A DNA stretch of 64,000 nt from Prostheceraeus crozeri (Eukaryota > Platyhelminthes > Polycladida > Euryleptidae): positions 330,829 to 394,828 of the forward strand of contig CAJQUW010001718.1 in NCBI GenBank assembly GCA_907163375.1. Direction: 5' to 3'. The notes beneath the pieces were generated by a model, which was not told the origin of the DNA, did not search any database, and saw nothing but the letters and a program-made list of their open reading frames with translations. The translations under genes and the position numbers were made by a program. Below are positions 1 through 9,954 of the stretch, one piece after another (the stretch's first letter is position 1; every line of letters starts with the position of its first letter).

Positions 1-622
1 GACGGGATTGCTGGTCAGAGCTAACAGGAACCCCGGTCTCGTGTCTCACTTCCACCTCAACACGAACTCTAGAAATGTCACGATCAGAAAAGCCATTTTT
101 ACGGAAAATGTTGGTGATGGTCTCAACAGACTTATTGTAATTACTGACACTGGAATTGATTTTGAGAGCCCGACTGAAAAGGGATCTCATGGCAGAGATG
201 CGATACCGTTTAGGACTGTAACATTCATGAGTTTCATTCCTTTTTGAATGAAATTCATCCTGACATTGAGTTCACTGTGGAAGAGGAAAAGAATGATAGT
301 CTCATTTTTCTGGATACCGTTATTACCAAAGCTGGAGATGTTTTTGACTTGTCTTGGTATCTTAAAGAGACCAACACAGGCGTCTACACTCCTAATGCTG
401 CTTACAGTCCTAAACGGTATCGCATCTCTGCCATGAGATCCCTTTTCAGTCGGGCTCTCAAAATCAATTCCAGTGTCAGTAATTACAATAAGTCTGTTGA
501 GACCATCACCAACATTTTCCGTAAAAATGGCTTTTCTGATCGTGACATTTCTAGAGTTCGTGTTGAGGTGGAAGTGAGACACGAGACCGGGGTTCCTGTT
601 AGCTCTGACCAGCAATCCCGTC
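1..622. repeat. Inverted repeat with 221-base arms inside a Penelope-like element
   Basis: Bases 1-221 are the reverse complement of 402-622, and by eye the arms look identical. A 180-base spacer separates them. The right arm is part of the plus-strand PLE reverse-transcriptase remnant, so the left arm is the same coding stretch flipped. As the repeat starts at the first base of the window, it may extend further left. Head-to-head arrangements of truncated copies are known for Penelope-like elements; an assembly artefact is the alternative. Confidence 0.9.
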
Positions 623-1080
623 GCATTGTTAATTGGAGCTTTCCTTACATAGCTGAAAGTGAAAACGGCTTGCTTAGACAAGTCAAAGATATCAACAGAA
701 TTTTGACCGATGTCAAAATTCGTCCTGTCTTTACTACTATGAAAACCAGTAACGTTTTTCTCCAACAAAGATAAAGTGTCGCCAGAGTTGAAATCTCAAA
801 ATCGTGTATCAATACACATGTGAACATTGTGCAAAATGTTACATGGTTGCTCTATCCGACACTTTGTGACTAGGATGAATGAACATCTCAAGGGATACCC
901 AACTCCCACTGAGATTAGTCTCCACATTCATCCTCCTGACAAAAAGAATTTTAAAATTGTTGCTAATACGTACTATCCCAGAATTCTTGAATCGATTTTA
1001 TTAAGAAAGCATAAAGTGAATGATTTAATCAATGACAGAGGAAGCTCAATTAACCTGCGACTGGATTTGTAGATATCTTT
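223..1080 (+). mobile_element. Penelope-like element, 3' part of RT and GIY-YIG endonuclease (PLE-1)
   Basis: The open stretch 244-774 (176 codons) has the block that follows the catalytic motif in PLE reverse transcriptases: a hydrophobic FTVEEEKND then LIFLDTVI, resembling the family's SLPFLD-type motif, then a basic thumb-like region (YSPKRYRISAMRSLFSRAL). Further on, 780-1072 reads as a GIY-YIG endonuclease tail: YTCEHCAKCYM, then TRMNEHLKG, and finally ESILLRKHK and GSSINLRL, as at PLE C-termini. The coding frame is broken between the two modules and the RT core lies outside the window or is lost. PLE proteins copy RNA into DNA by target-primed synthesis using this endonuclease. The family assignment is firm; the subfamily is not determined. 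The copy is decayed and should be inactive. Confidence 0.82.
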
Positions 1081-1227
1081 TATTGTTTTCATCTTTTATT
1101 CATGAAGTGTCTTTCTATTGATCACAAAGTGGACAGAATTATTGCGACGGTGCCTACATGAACTGTTTTAAGATGACTTGTTTTAAATTATTTATTTAAA
1201 TGCTGATCTCTATGATTGTCTTTTGTT

Positions 1228-1271
1228 CACCTGATGATGGCATCTGTACAACGTTGCTGAAACATGTCGTG
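1228..1271 (+). other. Hammerhead-ribozyme-like motif at a PLE 3' end
   Basis: CTGATGA (1231-1237), GAAA (1259-1262) and a GTC triplet (1266-1268) occur in hammerhead order. CAC (1228-1230) can pair with GTG (1269-1271) as a short stem I; GGCA and TGCT can form stem II, with one unpaired T after CTGATGA; stem III would be only two pairs. PLEs are known to carry minimal type I hammerheads. The extra T and short stems make activity doubtful, so this may be a decayed copy. Confidence 0.45.
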
Positions 1272-1318
1272 TCTAGAAGAACTATTTGTTTTTCTTTTTA
1301 ATCAATACGGGCAATATT

Positions 1319-1321
<3 letters not shown>

Positions 1322-1360
<39 letters not shown>
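1322..1360. repeat. (TA)n microsatellite
   Basis: About 38 bases of uninterrupted TA dinucleotides lie directly at the end of the inverted PLE N-terminal fragment that follows. Confidence 0.95.
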
Positions 1361-1363
<3 letters not shown>

Positions 1364-1500
1364 GTAAGCGAAAATTAGTGTATTTTGGTAAAATGTTGTT
1401 TTGTTTACAAGTGTTGTTAAACAGTTGGTCGTTCATCAATTTATTGCATTTTTGTAAAGTTCTTTCTGTTTTTCTATATAATTGTTTTCTCTTGTGATCT
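1361..1500 (-). mobile_element. PLE N-terminal fragment, reversed
   Basis: Read on the minus strand this gives KQLYRKTERTLQKCNKLMND, then a CKQNNILPKYTNFRL-like end. That resembles the region before the RT in Penelope-like proteins, where a coiled segment is followed by a C-x4-ILPK-type motif. A near-identical stretch lies in the opposite orientation at 3600-3705, and both abut (TA)n tracts. It appears to be a 5' PLE fragment placed head-to-head with the plus-strand fragment that follows. Confidence 0.55.
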
Positions 1501-2253
1501 CGGTTTATCGGAAAAAGGTTTCGGGTGGTACTTGCCTTGATTTCAATTCCTTCACAACTGAGCGCTACAAGATTTCTGTCATCAAGAGCTATATTCATCG
1601 AGCTTTGTCTTTGTGTTCAATTGGTCATCCTTTGATAACGAAATCAGAACAGTTAAACAAATTTTGGTGAACAACAACTATCCTTTATCATTAGTGGATA
1701 AATATATCAAAATCCATCTTGACAGATTTCTCTCAAAAGAAGATAAAAAAGAAACAGTAGATGTGGTCTTCTATTACCATGGACAGTTGACTTCAAGCTC
1801 TACAATTGAAGAGAAAAGACTACGAAGATTGTAAATGACAGTGTCAAGCAGTATCAGAAGACAGCAAGATAAAAGTCAGAATTTATATTTACAAAAACCT
1901 AAAATTGTCATCAGCCATAAAAACTAAATTTGATAAATCAACATCAACTGATCGTGTCGTATACCAATATTCATGTCCGGAAGAACATTTGTAACAATGC
2001 TCACTACATCGGCTATACGACAAACCAGTTGTCAGTCAGATCCAAACAACACGAGAACAATGGCTCAATCAAACAACACTCATTTGCCACACACAGCACA
2101 AAACCCAAAAACATCATTGACTCTATGTCTGTGCTAGCTAAATTCTCAGATATCAATGAGTTGCAGATCGCTGAAGCCATTCTAATCAAAGAAAGAAATC
2201 CCACACTAAATAAAAGAGATATGGGATTAACTAGACATTTAAACGTTATTTGA
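1501..2253 (+). mobile_element. Penelope-like element, RT 3' end plus GIY-YIG domain (PLE-2)
   Basis: Three overlapping plus-strand open stretches form one decayed PLE C-terminal half. At 1510-1620 the FTTERYKISVIKSYIHRAL block aligns with the PLE RT thumb (compare the YSPKRYRISAMRSLFSRAL block of PLE-1). 1613-1834 continues it (VKQILVNNNYPLSLVDKYI). 1930-2253 (107 codons) is a GIY-YIG endonuclease with NNAHYIGYTTNQLSVR, GSIKQHSFATH, and EAILIKERNPTLN near the end. The GIY motif itself sits in the degenerate start. Sequence differs strongly from PLE-1, so this is a second family. Frame shifts divide the thumb from the endonuclease. The stretch after it to about 2400 looks like 3' noncoding DNA. 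Confidence 0.8.
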
Positions 2254-2687
2254 TAATAGTGATATTTTTATATGTATTCGCCTCATGTGCTATGCCCCTA
2301 ATGCAATTAGGCGGTCGATTATAATTGAGTAAAATACGCTTAGATATCCATATTCAACATGTATATTTTGAACTGCAATATCTTTCTCAGGTAATCCTGC
2401 AGTAGATTACCTGGGAGTAGATTACCTGTAATGTGTTATAACACACTTTAACGATTGAAACAGTACTATGATTGAAAACTAAGTTCTGACTCACCGAAGC
2501 GAAAAGAATTAGCTCTTAAATGCTCCATGAGAGCTAGAAGATGTGCCAGATTCAAAAAATTGAAGACGGAATTGTCTTAGACTTCTAAACCACTAATACA
2601 CTCTTACAGGTAACTAATAAATTATTAATAATTACGAGATGAGTCTGAGCTTAGTTTCCAACCCAATACAAATAATAGAGTAACACA
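2254..2687. other. AT-rich spacer, no gene seen
   Basis: This probably includes the PLE-2 3' untranslated region. A short internal repeat of GTAGATTACCTG-like units is visible near 2395-2435. Nothing else is recognised. Confidence 0.5.
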
Positions 2688-3182
2688 TCATAAAGTGCAA
2701 TTGTTAAAAGTACATCCATAAAAATTGATAGACTTGTTTTCTCGTGTGTTTGTGTTGTTTGTAGATACAACATTGTTTGTTGTAGCTTCATATGATCCAT
2801 ACAGCACTTTCGAGGAATCACGAGCACTTTTGAAATCAATGTCCGTAAAAATAGAAATTTTCCATTTCATTTCTGTATTGAAATATAGCTGTAGCATCGC
2901 ACCAATGCCTTTCAACGATTCTGGAGGATACATATCTCCATCAACCTTTCTGACCTCAGCGAAGAAGTACTTCAAACAGTGATTGAGATCGTTTGGTGTA
3001 AATTCTTTCACATTTTTATATACTTTCAAAACATTATCGTCAATTCTTATTTTCCAGTGGTCATGCCAGGTGACAAATAGCTTGAATGCCCATCTCATCT
3101 TATTCCAAGTACTTTTTGGTATTCTATTATCGATATCAGAATTAACTTCTTCCTCTGACATGTTTACAAATCTCGACGTCAT
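2688..3182 (-). CDS. Crypton/DUF3504-like protein, N-terminal domain plus tail, 164 aa
   Basis: An uninterrupted 164-codon ORF on the minus strand begins with a short acidic leader. Residues about 22-113 carry IPKSTWNKMRWAFKLFVTWH, then LNHCLKYFFAEVRKVDG, then MYPPESLKGIGAMLQLYF and DIDFKSARDSSKVL. This series is characteristic of the SAM-like N-terminal DNA-binding region of Crypton tyrosine recombinases and of proteins derived from them (ZMYM2/3/4, QRICH1 and KIAA1958-like, DUF3504). The end, FYGCTFNNCTL, resembles the C-terminal tail seen in KIAA1958-like proteins. The catalytic tyrosine-recombinase domain that normally lies between them is absent, so the family's usual several hundred residues are cut to 164 without a frame break. 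It could be a non-autonomous Crypton derivative, a domesticated DNA-binding protein, or one exon of a larger gene. It lies between PLE fragments. Confidence 0.6.
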   Translation of the reverse strand: MTSRFVNMSEEEVNSDIDNRIPKSTWNKMRWAFKLFVTWHDHWKIRIDDNVLKVYKNVKEFTPNDLNHCLKYFFAEVRKVDGDMYPPESLKGIGAMLQLYFNTEMKWKISIFTDIDFKSARDSSKVLYGSYEATTNNVVSTNNTNTRENKSINFYGCTFNNCTL

Positions 3183-3312
3183 TCCTATGTCATTGATTAG
3201 TCAAAAGTGAAGAAAGGAATGCTTGCTTAGATAATTAAGCTGTTTCAAAATTCATGAATTCAAATATGAAATATATCCATGCAGTCATGAGATATCATTC
3301 AGCGAACACATA

Positions 3313-3461
3313 GTATTATTACACTGACTTCTATGTATCACACAGCTCAAATCTACTCATATGATGCTATGGTATTCTCCTCGCCTTCGGCTCGGAGAAT
3401 ACCGTAGCATCATATTCGTAGATTCTGACCGTGTAATACATCGAAGTCAGTGTAATAATAT
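3313..3461. repeat. Short fold-back (hairpin) repeat, MITE-like
   Basis: Left arm 3313-3380 and right arm 3394-3461 are imperfect reverse complements (about 85-90% by eye), closed by a GCCTTCGGC-type mini-hairpin. No target duplication was settled. It looks like a hairpin MITE. Confidence 0.75.
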
Positions 3462-3599
3462 TACGTTGTAACTTATGATTTTTAAATGCTTTCATAACTT
3501 CTTTGTACTTGGAATGGACCAAGTTTTCAGGTCCGAAACGTTGTCCAATAATCAATATTATATTGTAAAATGGTATTCTAACATCGCCTTCAAAGTATT

Positions 3600-3699
3600 A
3601 GATCACAAGGGAAAACAATTATATAGAAAAACAGAAAGAACTTTACAAAAATGCAATGAATTGATGAACGACCAACTGTTTAACAACACTTGTAAACAA

Positions 3700-3705
<6 letters not shown>
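3600..3705 (+). mobile_element. PLE N-terminal fragment (inverted copy of 1400-1500)
   Basis: Plus-strand reading gives KQLYRKTERTLQKCNELMND followed by a CKQNN end that runs straight into a (TA)n tract. It matches the minus strand of about 1400-1500 almost base for base, so the two pieces form an inverted pair some 2.1 kb apart. Confidence 0.6.
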
Positions 3706-3759
<54 letters not shown>

Positions 3760-3775
3760 GTGTATATATATATAA
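3703..3775. repeat. (TA)n microsatellite
   Basis: About 70 bases of TA repeats, broken once by ACGTGTA. It separates oppositely oriented PLE fragments. Confidence 0.95.
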
Positions 3776-3779
3776 TACA

Positions 3780-4106
3780 ACCATGGGAGATAAGATTGGC
3801 AGATTCTGGTGGCAGTTGCCTGTCTTTGATGAATTTGCTAACAATTTAGTTAACTTTTCTTTAGGAATTGGCATCATTCCAGTCAACAGAAGTACTATTT
3901 TTCACGAATTTAGAACCATCTTGTGCTACAACGGCCATCTTGCTGGTGCATTGGTCTTTGGTCATTACTACAGTCCCGTTTCCTTTACCAGATTTCAATA
4001 GGTATAGACCTTTGTTTCGCAGCTTCTTTATGATCTGAAAGTCCCGCTTCGAGCGATCATTGTTGGTTAACTTCACATTTGTAAGGTCGTGAGCATATTT
4101 CCTCAA
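3780..4106 (-). mobile_element. Penelope-like element, N-terminal RT segment (PLE-3)
   Basis: Minus-strand reading from 4106 gives LTNNDRSKRDFQIIKKLRNK, then SGKGNGTVVMTKDQCTSKM and DGSKFVKNSTSVDWND. The KGNGTVVM block corresponds to the early RT motif of Penelope-like proteins (typically KPDKGNGVVVMD), followed by the usual D-x-SKF segment. The continuation towards 3780 (LANSSKTGNCHQNLPILSP) lies in another frame. It is cut by the neighbouring (TA)n tract. This would be the 5' part of an RT; no catalytic motif is present. Confidence 0.7.
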
Positions 4107-4109
4107 GGA

Positions 4110-6400
4110 TGCCTACACTGCACTTCGTTTTTTGTTGTCATGTGATGTTTCTTGACAGTCCATGCGCAGTTCGCTTCATGTCACTGTATTCATTAATTGA
4201 ATTGAGATTTTGGAAAGACATACTGATTGAGGCCCAGTCTCAGCACCGACTCTTCTTCTCTCTCAAGCTCAAAGCAGCTTATATTGAATATCGAGTTGTA
4301 CTATTCACATTTGTTCCTCCGTATGTGGATATCAGTACACTGTAGATGGTTGAGAAAAGCGTTTCCTTAAAAGGGTTTCATGAATGCATATGCGGTGTTT
4401 TATTTAAACCGCTCAATAGAGAATAGAATGATACTGAGCAATTTCGAAATTAACATCATAATTGCTTAGAAGAAAAGCTAACGACGCGCCATCTACTCAC
4501 AATATGCGACAATTACAGAAATTTTACCATCAGTGCATGCTACATGTTCAAATAATTGATTACAAATACGAACAAAGGAATGCTGAACTTTGCTGCCGTC
4601 AGTCTTTTAACAGAATATTCATTTCTTCAGTCAGTTTCAGGATAAAATATAAAATAAAGGAATCTTTTCCTTTCTTTCGATGACATACCAGTTATGCCAG
4701 GCGAGATTGCATTTTGGTGTTTGAATTCCCAAGCATTTGGTTTTGAAATATTTTAATAATTTTCTTCCTTACCAATTTCCTGCATGAGATAAACCACAAT
4801 AAGAAAATTTTGTACACCCACGTGCTTCATTTACCTCGTAAAATGAAATTAAGGTAATAATCTCAGAACAAAATACGTCATCCTTCAAGCATGAATTCCT
4901 GTAATCTGCGTTTATTGCGCAAATGATAATAAGACATCTACTATTGTTTTTGCTGTTGTCAGACGTATTATTTGTATCATCATTTTGTTTACTTTATCAG
5001 AAGTGAGAAAAGATGCTGAAGAAGTTTGAAAAAGAACTATTGGACCTAATTGAATAAAACTTAAACATTCGCACTCCTCACGTCGCAAGGATTCTGAAGA
5101 TACTAAACATGAACATTCTTGATGAAATAGTGAGATCATGACATTTTCAGTCAAAAGAGTCATGATTTTGTGATAACTTCACGATATCACTATTTTTTCC
5201 TAATTCACCGACCTTAATCACCAGCATAACACAAGAGAGCTCCGAAGATGCTCGTTTTCCTCGTGCCTGATTCATTATCATACTCATATGGTTTCTTATT
5301 GAAAAATTTACGATTTGCAAATTGAGCGATCTTCATAATTTGAGCACTGCTCCGCAAAGGCAGCAACGGATACAAGCCTGTCATAGCTCATTCTAAAACT
5401 GAGAACACAAGCTTTCCAATGATGCATGCCACGTTGTTGTGCGACACAAGGCTTGAGAATCGATTGAATTTTATGAAATTTACGTGGTCCTTATTTTGTG
5501 ATCAGCTCTTAGCTTGAGTGAATGAGGTACTTTACTGTGAGTGCGCTAAATTTGTCAAACTGTAATAGATTTCCAAATCCCATGCGATATTCAGTCAGTT
5601 CACGTGGTATTGAATTGTAACCAAGAATTTCACTTTTACCAGAAAAGACCGGTCCAAAGTTCCCGCTATGGAAACCACTACTTATCATCGCATGCATCCA
5701 TTAAGTCGCATGCGCATCACTGCTAATCGCTCAATACCAATCACATATGAAGGATGCATACGAAAGTATATTTTTGGTATATTTCTGTATTTTCTTGGTA
5801 TATATTTGTATGCTTTTCGTATGTTATTTCAAGTGTGGCTTGCTTTACATACGAAAGCCATACCAGCACAATGTTAAATGAAAGCATGAATCATGTCTAA
5901 AGTATGTTGATTTAAGGCTTTTTGTCAATAAAGATCACACTATTATTACTACTGTTGTGTAAGTAGTGAGATGATGACATTCAAGAATCAAGAGTCATAC
6001 TTTCAATACTGAATTCGATTTTAATACACTTAAGTGTAAGGCATTTCATGAATAATCTATAAGTATTCAACCATCAACAATTATGCATTATGTAATTTTG
6101 AAATTAAGCACATTATCAATCCGAAATAAAAACACATTATAATTCATGAACGCAAAAATAGCTATGTTTGAGATATATCAGTCAACATGATTGCACGAAA
6201 AATATCGCTTGAATGAATTGATTGTAATCAACTTGCCTCATAAAGTAGAGCTAACTAAACGTCATGGTAATGTTGCTAGACAAGTAGCAACGACCACAAT
6301 CTCGTGGAGCATTAAACTCACAATGAATCTAATCTTTAGTTAAAAATCACACTATCAAAAAGAAATATTCACGACTGGTATTACCGAAAAAAGTTATTTG
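4110..6400. other. Unrecognised AT-rich stretch
   Basis: Only short open stretches without family motifs are present. Around 5750-5860 short runs of TATTTTTGGTATAT and CATACGAAAG recur, and similar words return at 6700-6810, suggesting an old unclassified repeat. No coding gene is supported. Confidence 0.5.
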
Positions 6401-6404
6401 ACAG

Positions 6405-6481
<77 letters not shown>

Positions 6482-6496
6482 ATATATATAATATAT

Positions 6497-6541
<45 letters not shown>
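6405..6541. repeat. Long (TA)n microsatellite
   Basis: About 135 bases of nearly pure TA with a few single-base phase changes. It is self-complementary and prone to cruciform formation and length change. Confidence 0.97.
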
Positions 6542-6544
<3 letters not shown>

Positions 6545-6547
<3 letters not shown>

Positions 6548-8136
6548 ATGTGACTTAGAGGACTACATATCAGAGGCATACTAATGAGGATGAATTTGCA
6601 TCGGTCTCGTATATAAAACATACTAACAACTCGAATTTCAGTGTAAAATAGCCAATCACAGATAGAATAGTTCGTATCGCTACATAACAATCACATACGA
6701 AAGAAAGTGAGATGTGGGATGAAAAATATACCAGATCTCTGTAAGCATACGAGAATCTCGTATCAGATGTTAGTTTCAAATTGTATGTGATTTTGGTATA
6801 TGTTTGTATGTAATCTTCGCATCCAGCGATTTACAGTGTACACGGATATATTAACCTGATCCAAATTTATTCTGCAATTTCGTCATTTTCCAGTTAATAT
6901 CCCGGGTGTATTAAGTGAAAAACTTCGGTACGGAGAATTAAGGCCAACTTAAATATAGAAAATGTTGATAGCTCACGACGAACTGACTGCTTCGTGTTCA
7001 TGTCATTGAGACCGCTGTCTTATGCCAACAATATCACATTTGTTAACGGATCGTATCCGGCTCAGCTTCTATCAATGATGTGAGTCCTCAGGATGGCAGA
7101 CGCATCCGCATTTTCCTCGACCCCTCCTCCCATGCACGTCCGCAAATGTCTGCATGTGCCCGGACGTGTCTGGACGCTTTTTATGAATGGTTCCTTACAA
7201 GCTTTCTTTCATTACTTTTCTAAACTTTGCTTTGGCCGAGCCTGCGGTGCTATTTTGATCACGCTGACTTCAGTACTTCGGCTGCGGTGGACTCGAAAAT
7301 TCCGTTGTCCAATTTGCTTCCTACACTTTTGGTTTTGGGGACTATTGTCCTTCAGATTCCTCCAATTGATAGTTTTTGAGATGTAAAACTTTCATGATGA
7401 ATGCGCACCATTCTGAATTCATAGAATTTACTTATTCATTTGAGAAGTTTTCATGAGATTCACTAGAATTAGTGTTTTGGATCTATTTATATCTCGTCCT
7501 TTCTTGAAAGCAAGGAGTTAAACATCAGATGAGATCACGCACGCTATTCGAAGTCTGTAAATAGAGTAGAGAGAATGTCAAGTCGGAAAATGTTGGCACG
7601 CAATGAAGCTGCTTCCTAAGCTGTTTCGCAAGATGTTTCCTAGTTAGATGCTAGCTGAAATTTTGATGTTCAAGTAGTCTAGTATGAAGCCTACTAAAAC
7701 TCAGTAAAATGAAGCTTTTCAATCGATGAAGCGATCGAGCATAATTGTTTCCGTTCCCTCGCATAAGTTAGTGCTTCTTCTAAGATACGAGAGGTGAATA
7801 AGACACACCTTTCAGATAGAGACGTAGGCCACTTGACACATACATATACTGTAACTGATTAGGCACTAAAAATGCCCTAACCTTGACGCTAATATGTTGG
7901 AGGATCATGCAGGCTTCAATTCTAGGATCCCTCAACTAAAACTTGTTGACAAAGTGCCGCAGCAAAAAAAACGATTTCACTGATTAAAACTAATTTTTGA
8001 TGACCTACTGTAAATCTGTCGCAGATTTAATTCAAGAAATGTTTTGGTGACGTATAGTGTTGGATGCTGAACAGTGACATGGTGATTTTGTGACATCGAC
8101 ATGTCCTGTGCCCTTAGTTTGGCACTTAGTTGACAG
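6545..8136. other. No gene recognised
   Basis: A 97-codon plus-strand open stretch at 7093-7386 shows no recognisable motif and is likely chance. The rest is spacer. Confidence 0.5.
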
Positions 8137-8490
8137 TGTGTTTCTGATCGATGTTAACTTTTACCTTTTACCTGGTGCCGTCCAGTCGCGTGCGACTCTC
8201 GGCGACGTCATGGTGGATCCTTCTCCATGCAAAGCGGTCTCTTGCTTCCCGTGTCATTCGTTCCACCGTTTGTCCTGTGATGGCTTTCATTCCCTCTATC
8301 CACTCGGTTCTTGGTCTTCCTCTTCGTCTGGATCCCTCTGTGGTGCCGAACATGATGTCTTTCTCGAGGGACCCATTAGCTCGCGTGACATGTCCAAAAT
8401 AACGTAGAGCTGCGGTAGTCATCTTTATTTGAAGCGGCTTCACCATTGGCAGTTGTCGTAAAACTGATTGGTCTTTCTTGCCGTCCAAGT
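8137..8490 (-). mobile_element. LINE 3' end (RTE-like C-terminal region)
   Basis: The minus-strand open stretch 8168-8488 reads TTAALRYFGHVTRANGSLEK, then RRRGRPRTEWIEGM, then REARDRFAWRRIHHDV. This is the typical C-terminus of many non-LTR retrotransposon polymerases: the YFGH motif, an arginine/glycine GRPR-x-W block, then a W-R segment. Downstream on the same strand the copy ends in short tandem AGGTAAA units, as LINE tails often do. The 5' part, including reverse transcriptase and endonuclease domains, is missing, as expected from 5' truncation. An RTE-type clade is the best guess from the GRPR block; CR1-type relatives are not excluded. Confidence 0.72.
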
Positions 8491-9950
8491 GAAACGAAGT
8501 AACCTGATGTTAATTTACCATACCGAAAATTTGTCATTATGATGTCATACGAAAACTCCGCACAGCTAATGCCCCTGCACGATCAAATATTATCTATTTT
8601 CATGTGTAACAATGGACATCCCAAATCATAGAAATTAAATTGAATTCCTTTTTAAATAATAGGCTAATCGAACACGCGCAACAGAGGTGCATATCTTGGC
8701 GTAGAAATTCTGTGACAGTCATACCACGGTAAATTTAAATTGAAGTTCAGGCACCCAGGCCATACATAGCCTACTTGCATCGCTTACTCATTGACCTTAA
8801 AAGATAAACAGCCGCTTAGACTTGGTCTTAAAAAATTCTCTCGAATTCTCTTACACGCTTTGACCATTTAGGTCTGTCGGCGGTGAGATCTCATCACCAC
8901 CCTCTTAAAGGAAACCCTTAAGTTATATTAAATAATAGTTGAATTATTAAAGCTATGTTCAACATGTAAGACTTGTTGTGGGAATGCCCCAGCTTCAATT
9001 TGTAAAAATTGCAAAAACACAATGTTTTACAGTAATTGATTAAAGCTCTGCTGATATATTTGCTATGTTTCTGTATAGAGTGTCCATATTTGAGAGAGCT
9101 GAAAGATGATTTTACAATTTATTCCATATTCATTGCTGAGCTCAGTTTTAGATCAAAGTTCATTACTTGACATCTCTTCTAACTAAAACCAGAAATCCGT
9201 CAAATTTACCTTAACAAAGTTGCTTTCAACACGCAAACAAAAACCCACACGCACACACTTAAAACTGGGTTGAGGAAAGTTGCAAATCTGTCAGGCGCCT
9301 GTCATGCCGATAGATATCCGGAAAATTCGCTTCATTTGTTTTATTCCCATAGACATGCAAGTCAACAGTTCAACCCGGGAATGCCAGGTTATGTAATTGA
9401 TTAAGTTAATGAAGAGTACGAGATGCGAGATATCTCAATAATCTGAGGACGATTTAGATGTCATTAAACATGCATCCTCCTTTACCACTATCCAATCGTA
9501 TACCGACGGTGAATGATAGGCACATAGAAATCCGAGTTTTCGCTTTGAACTCCGATGGAGACAAGATTTGACCAGGCAGCCAAGAGGAGTAGAGGGGGTG
9601 GATTCTTGAGATTCGTCATTGAAGTTGAACAACGAGCCACTCAGCAATATACCTGCAACGGATTGGTGAACACTAGCCAGGATTCCAGGAGGTGAAAAGT
9701 TGTGTCGAACATTTTTTCCTTATTTATTTATTATGTAACACAAAACACATGATAAAACATGCTCAGGTGAAAGCATAACATTTGTTTAGATAGTCAATCA
9801 TGTTTAGGTAAGATTGTCGCAAGTGTGATATAATTGATTGAAGAATTCAAACGAATTTTGCACCAGTTATTGCAGATTAAGAATTGTCAAGGACGTGAAA
9901 AATTGCCTCAAAATTGATGAAAACATCCTCTAAAATGCTAGATGAATGCA
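8491..9950. other. No gene recognised
   Basis: Spacer without family motifs. The 70-codon minus-strand stretch at 9435-9647 is unrecognised and probably chance. Confidence 0.5.
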
Positions 9951-9954
9951 AATA

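Noticed and set aside
187-768. 193-codon minus-strand open stretch over the PLE-1 RT remnant
   Set aside because: It is the antisense of the PLE coding frame, and half of it is repeated at 8-247 only because of the inverted repeat.
3313-3461. Hairpin considered as a rho-independent terminator
   Set aside because: The context is eukaryotic and the arms of about 67 bases are far too long; a MITE-like fold-back fits better.
6394-6690. Open stretches encoding long isoleucine-tyrosine runs (also near 1302, 3475 and 3680)
   Set aside because: Translation of (TA)n microsatellite, not protein.
7093-7386. 97-codon plus-strand ORF starting MADASAFSSTPPPMH
   Set aside because: No motif and no repeat or splice context; its length is within chance for this sequence.
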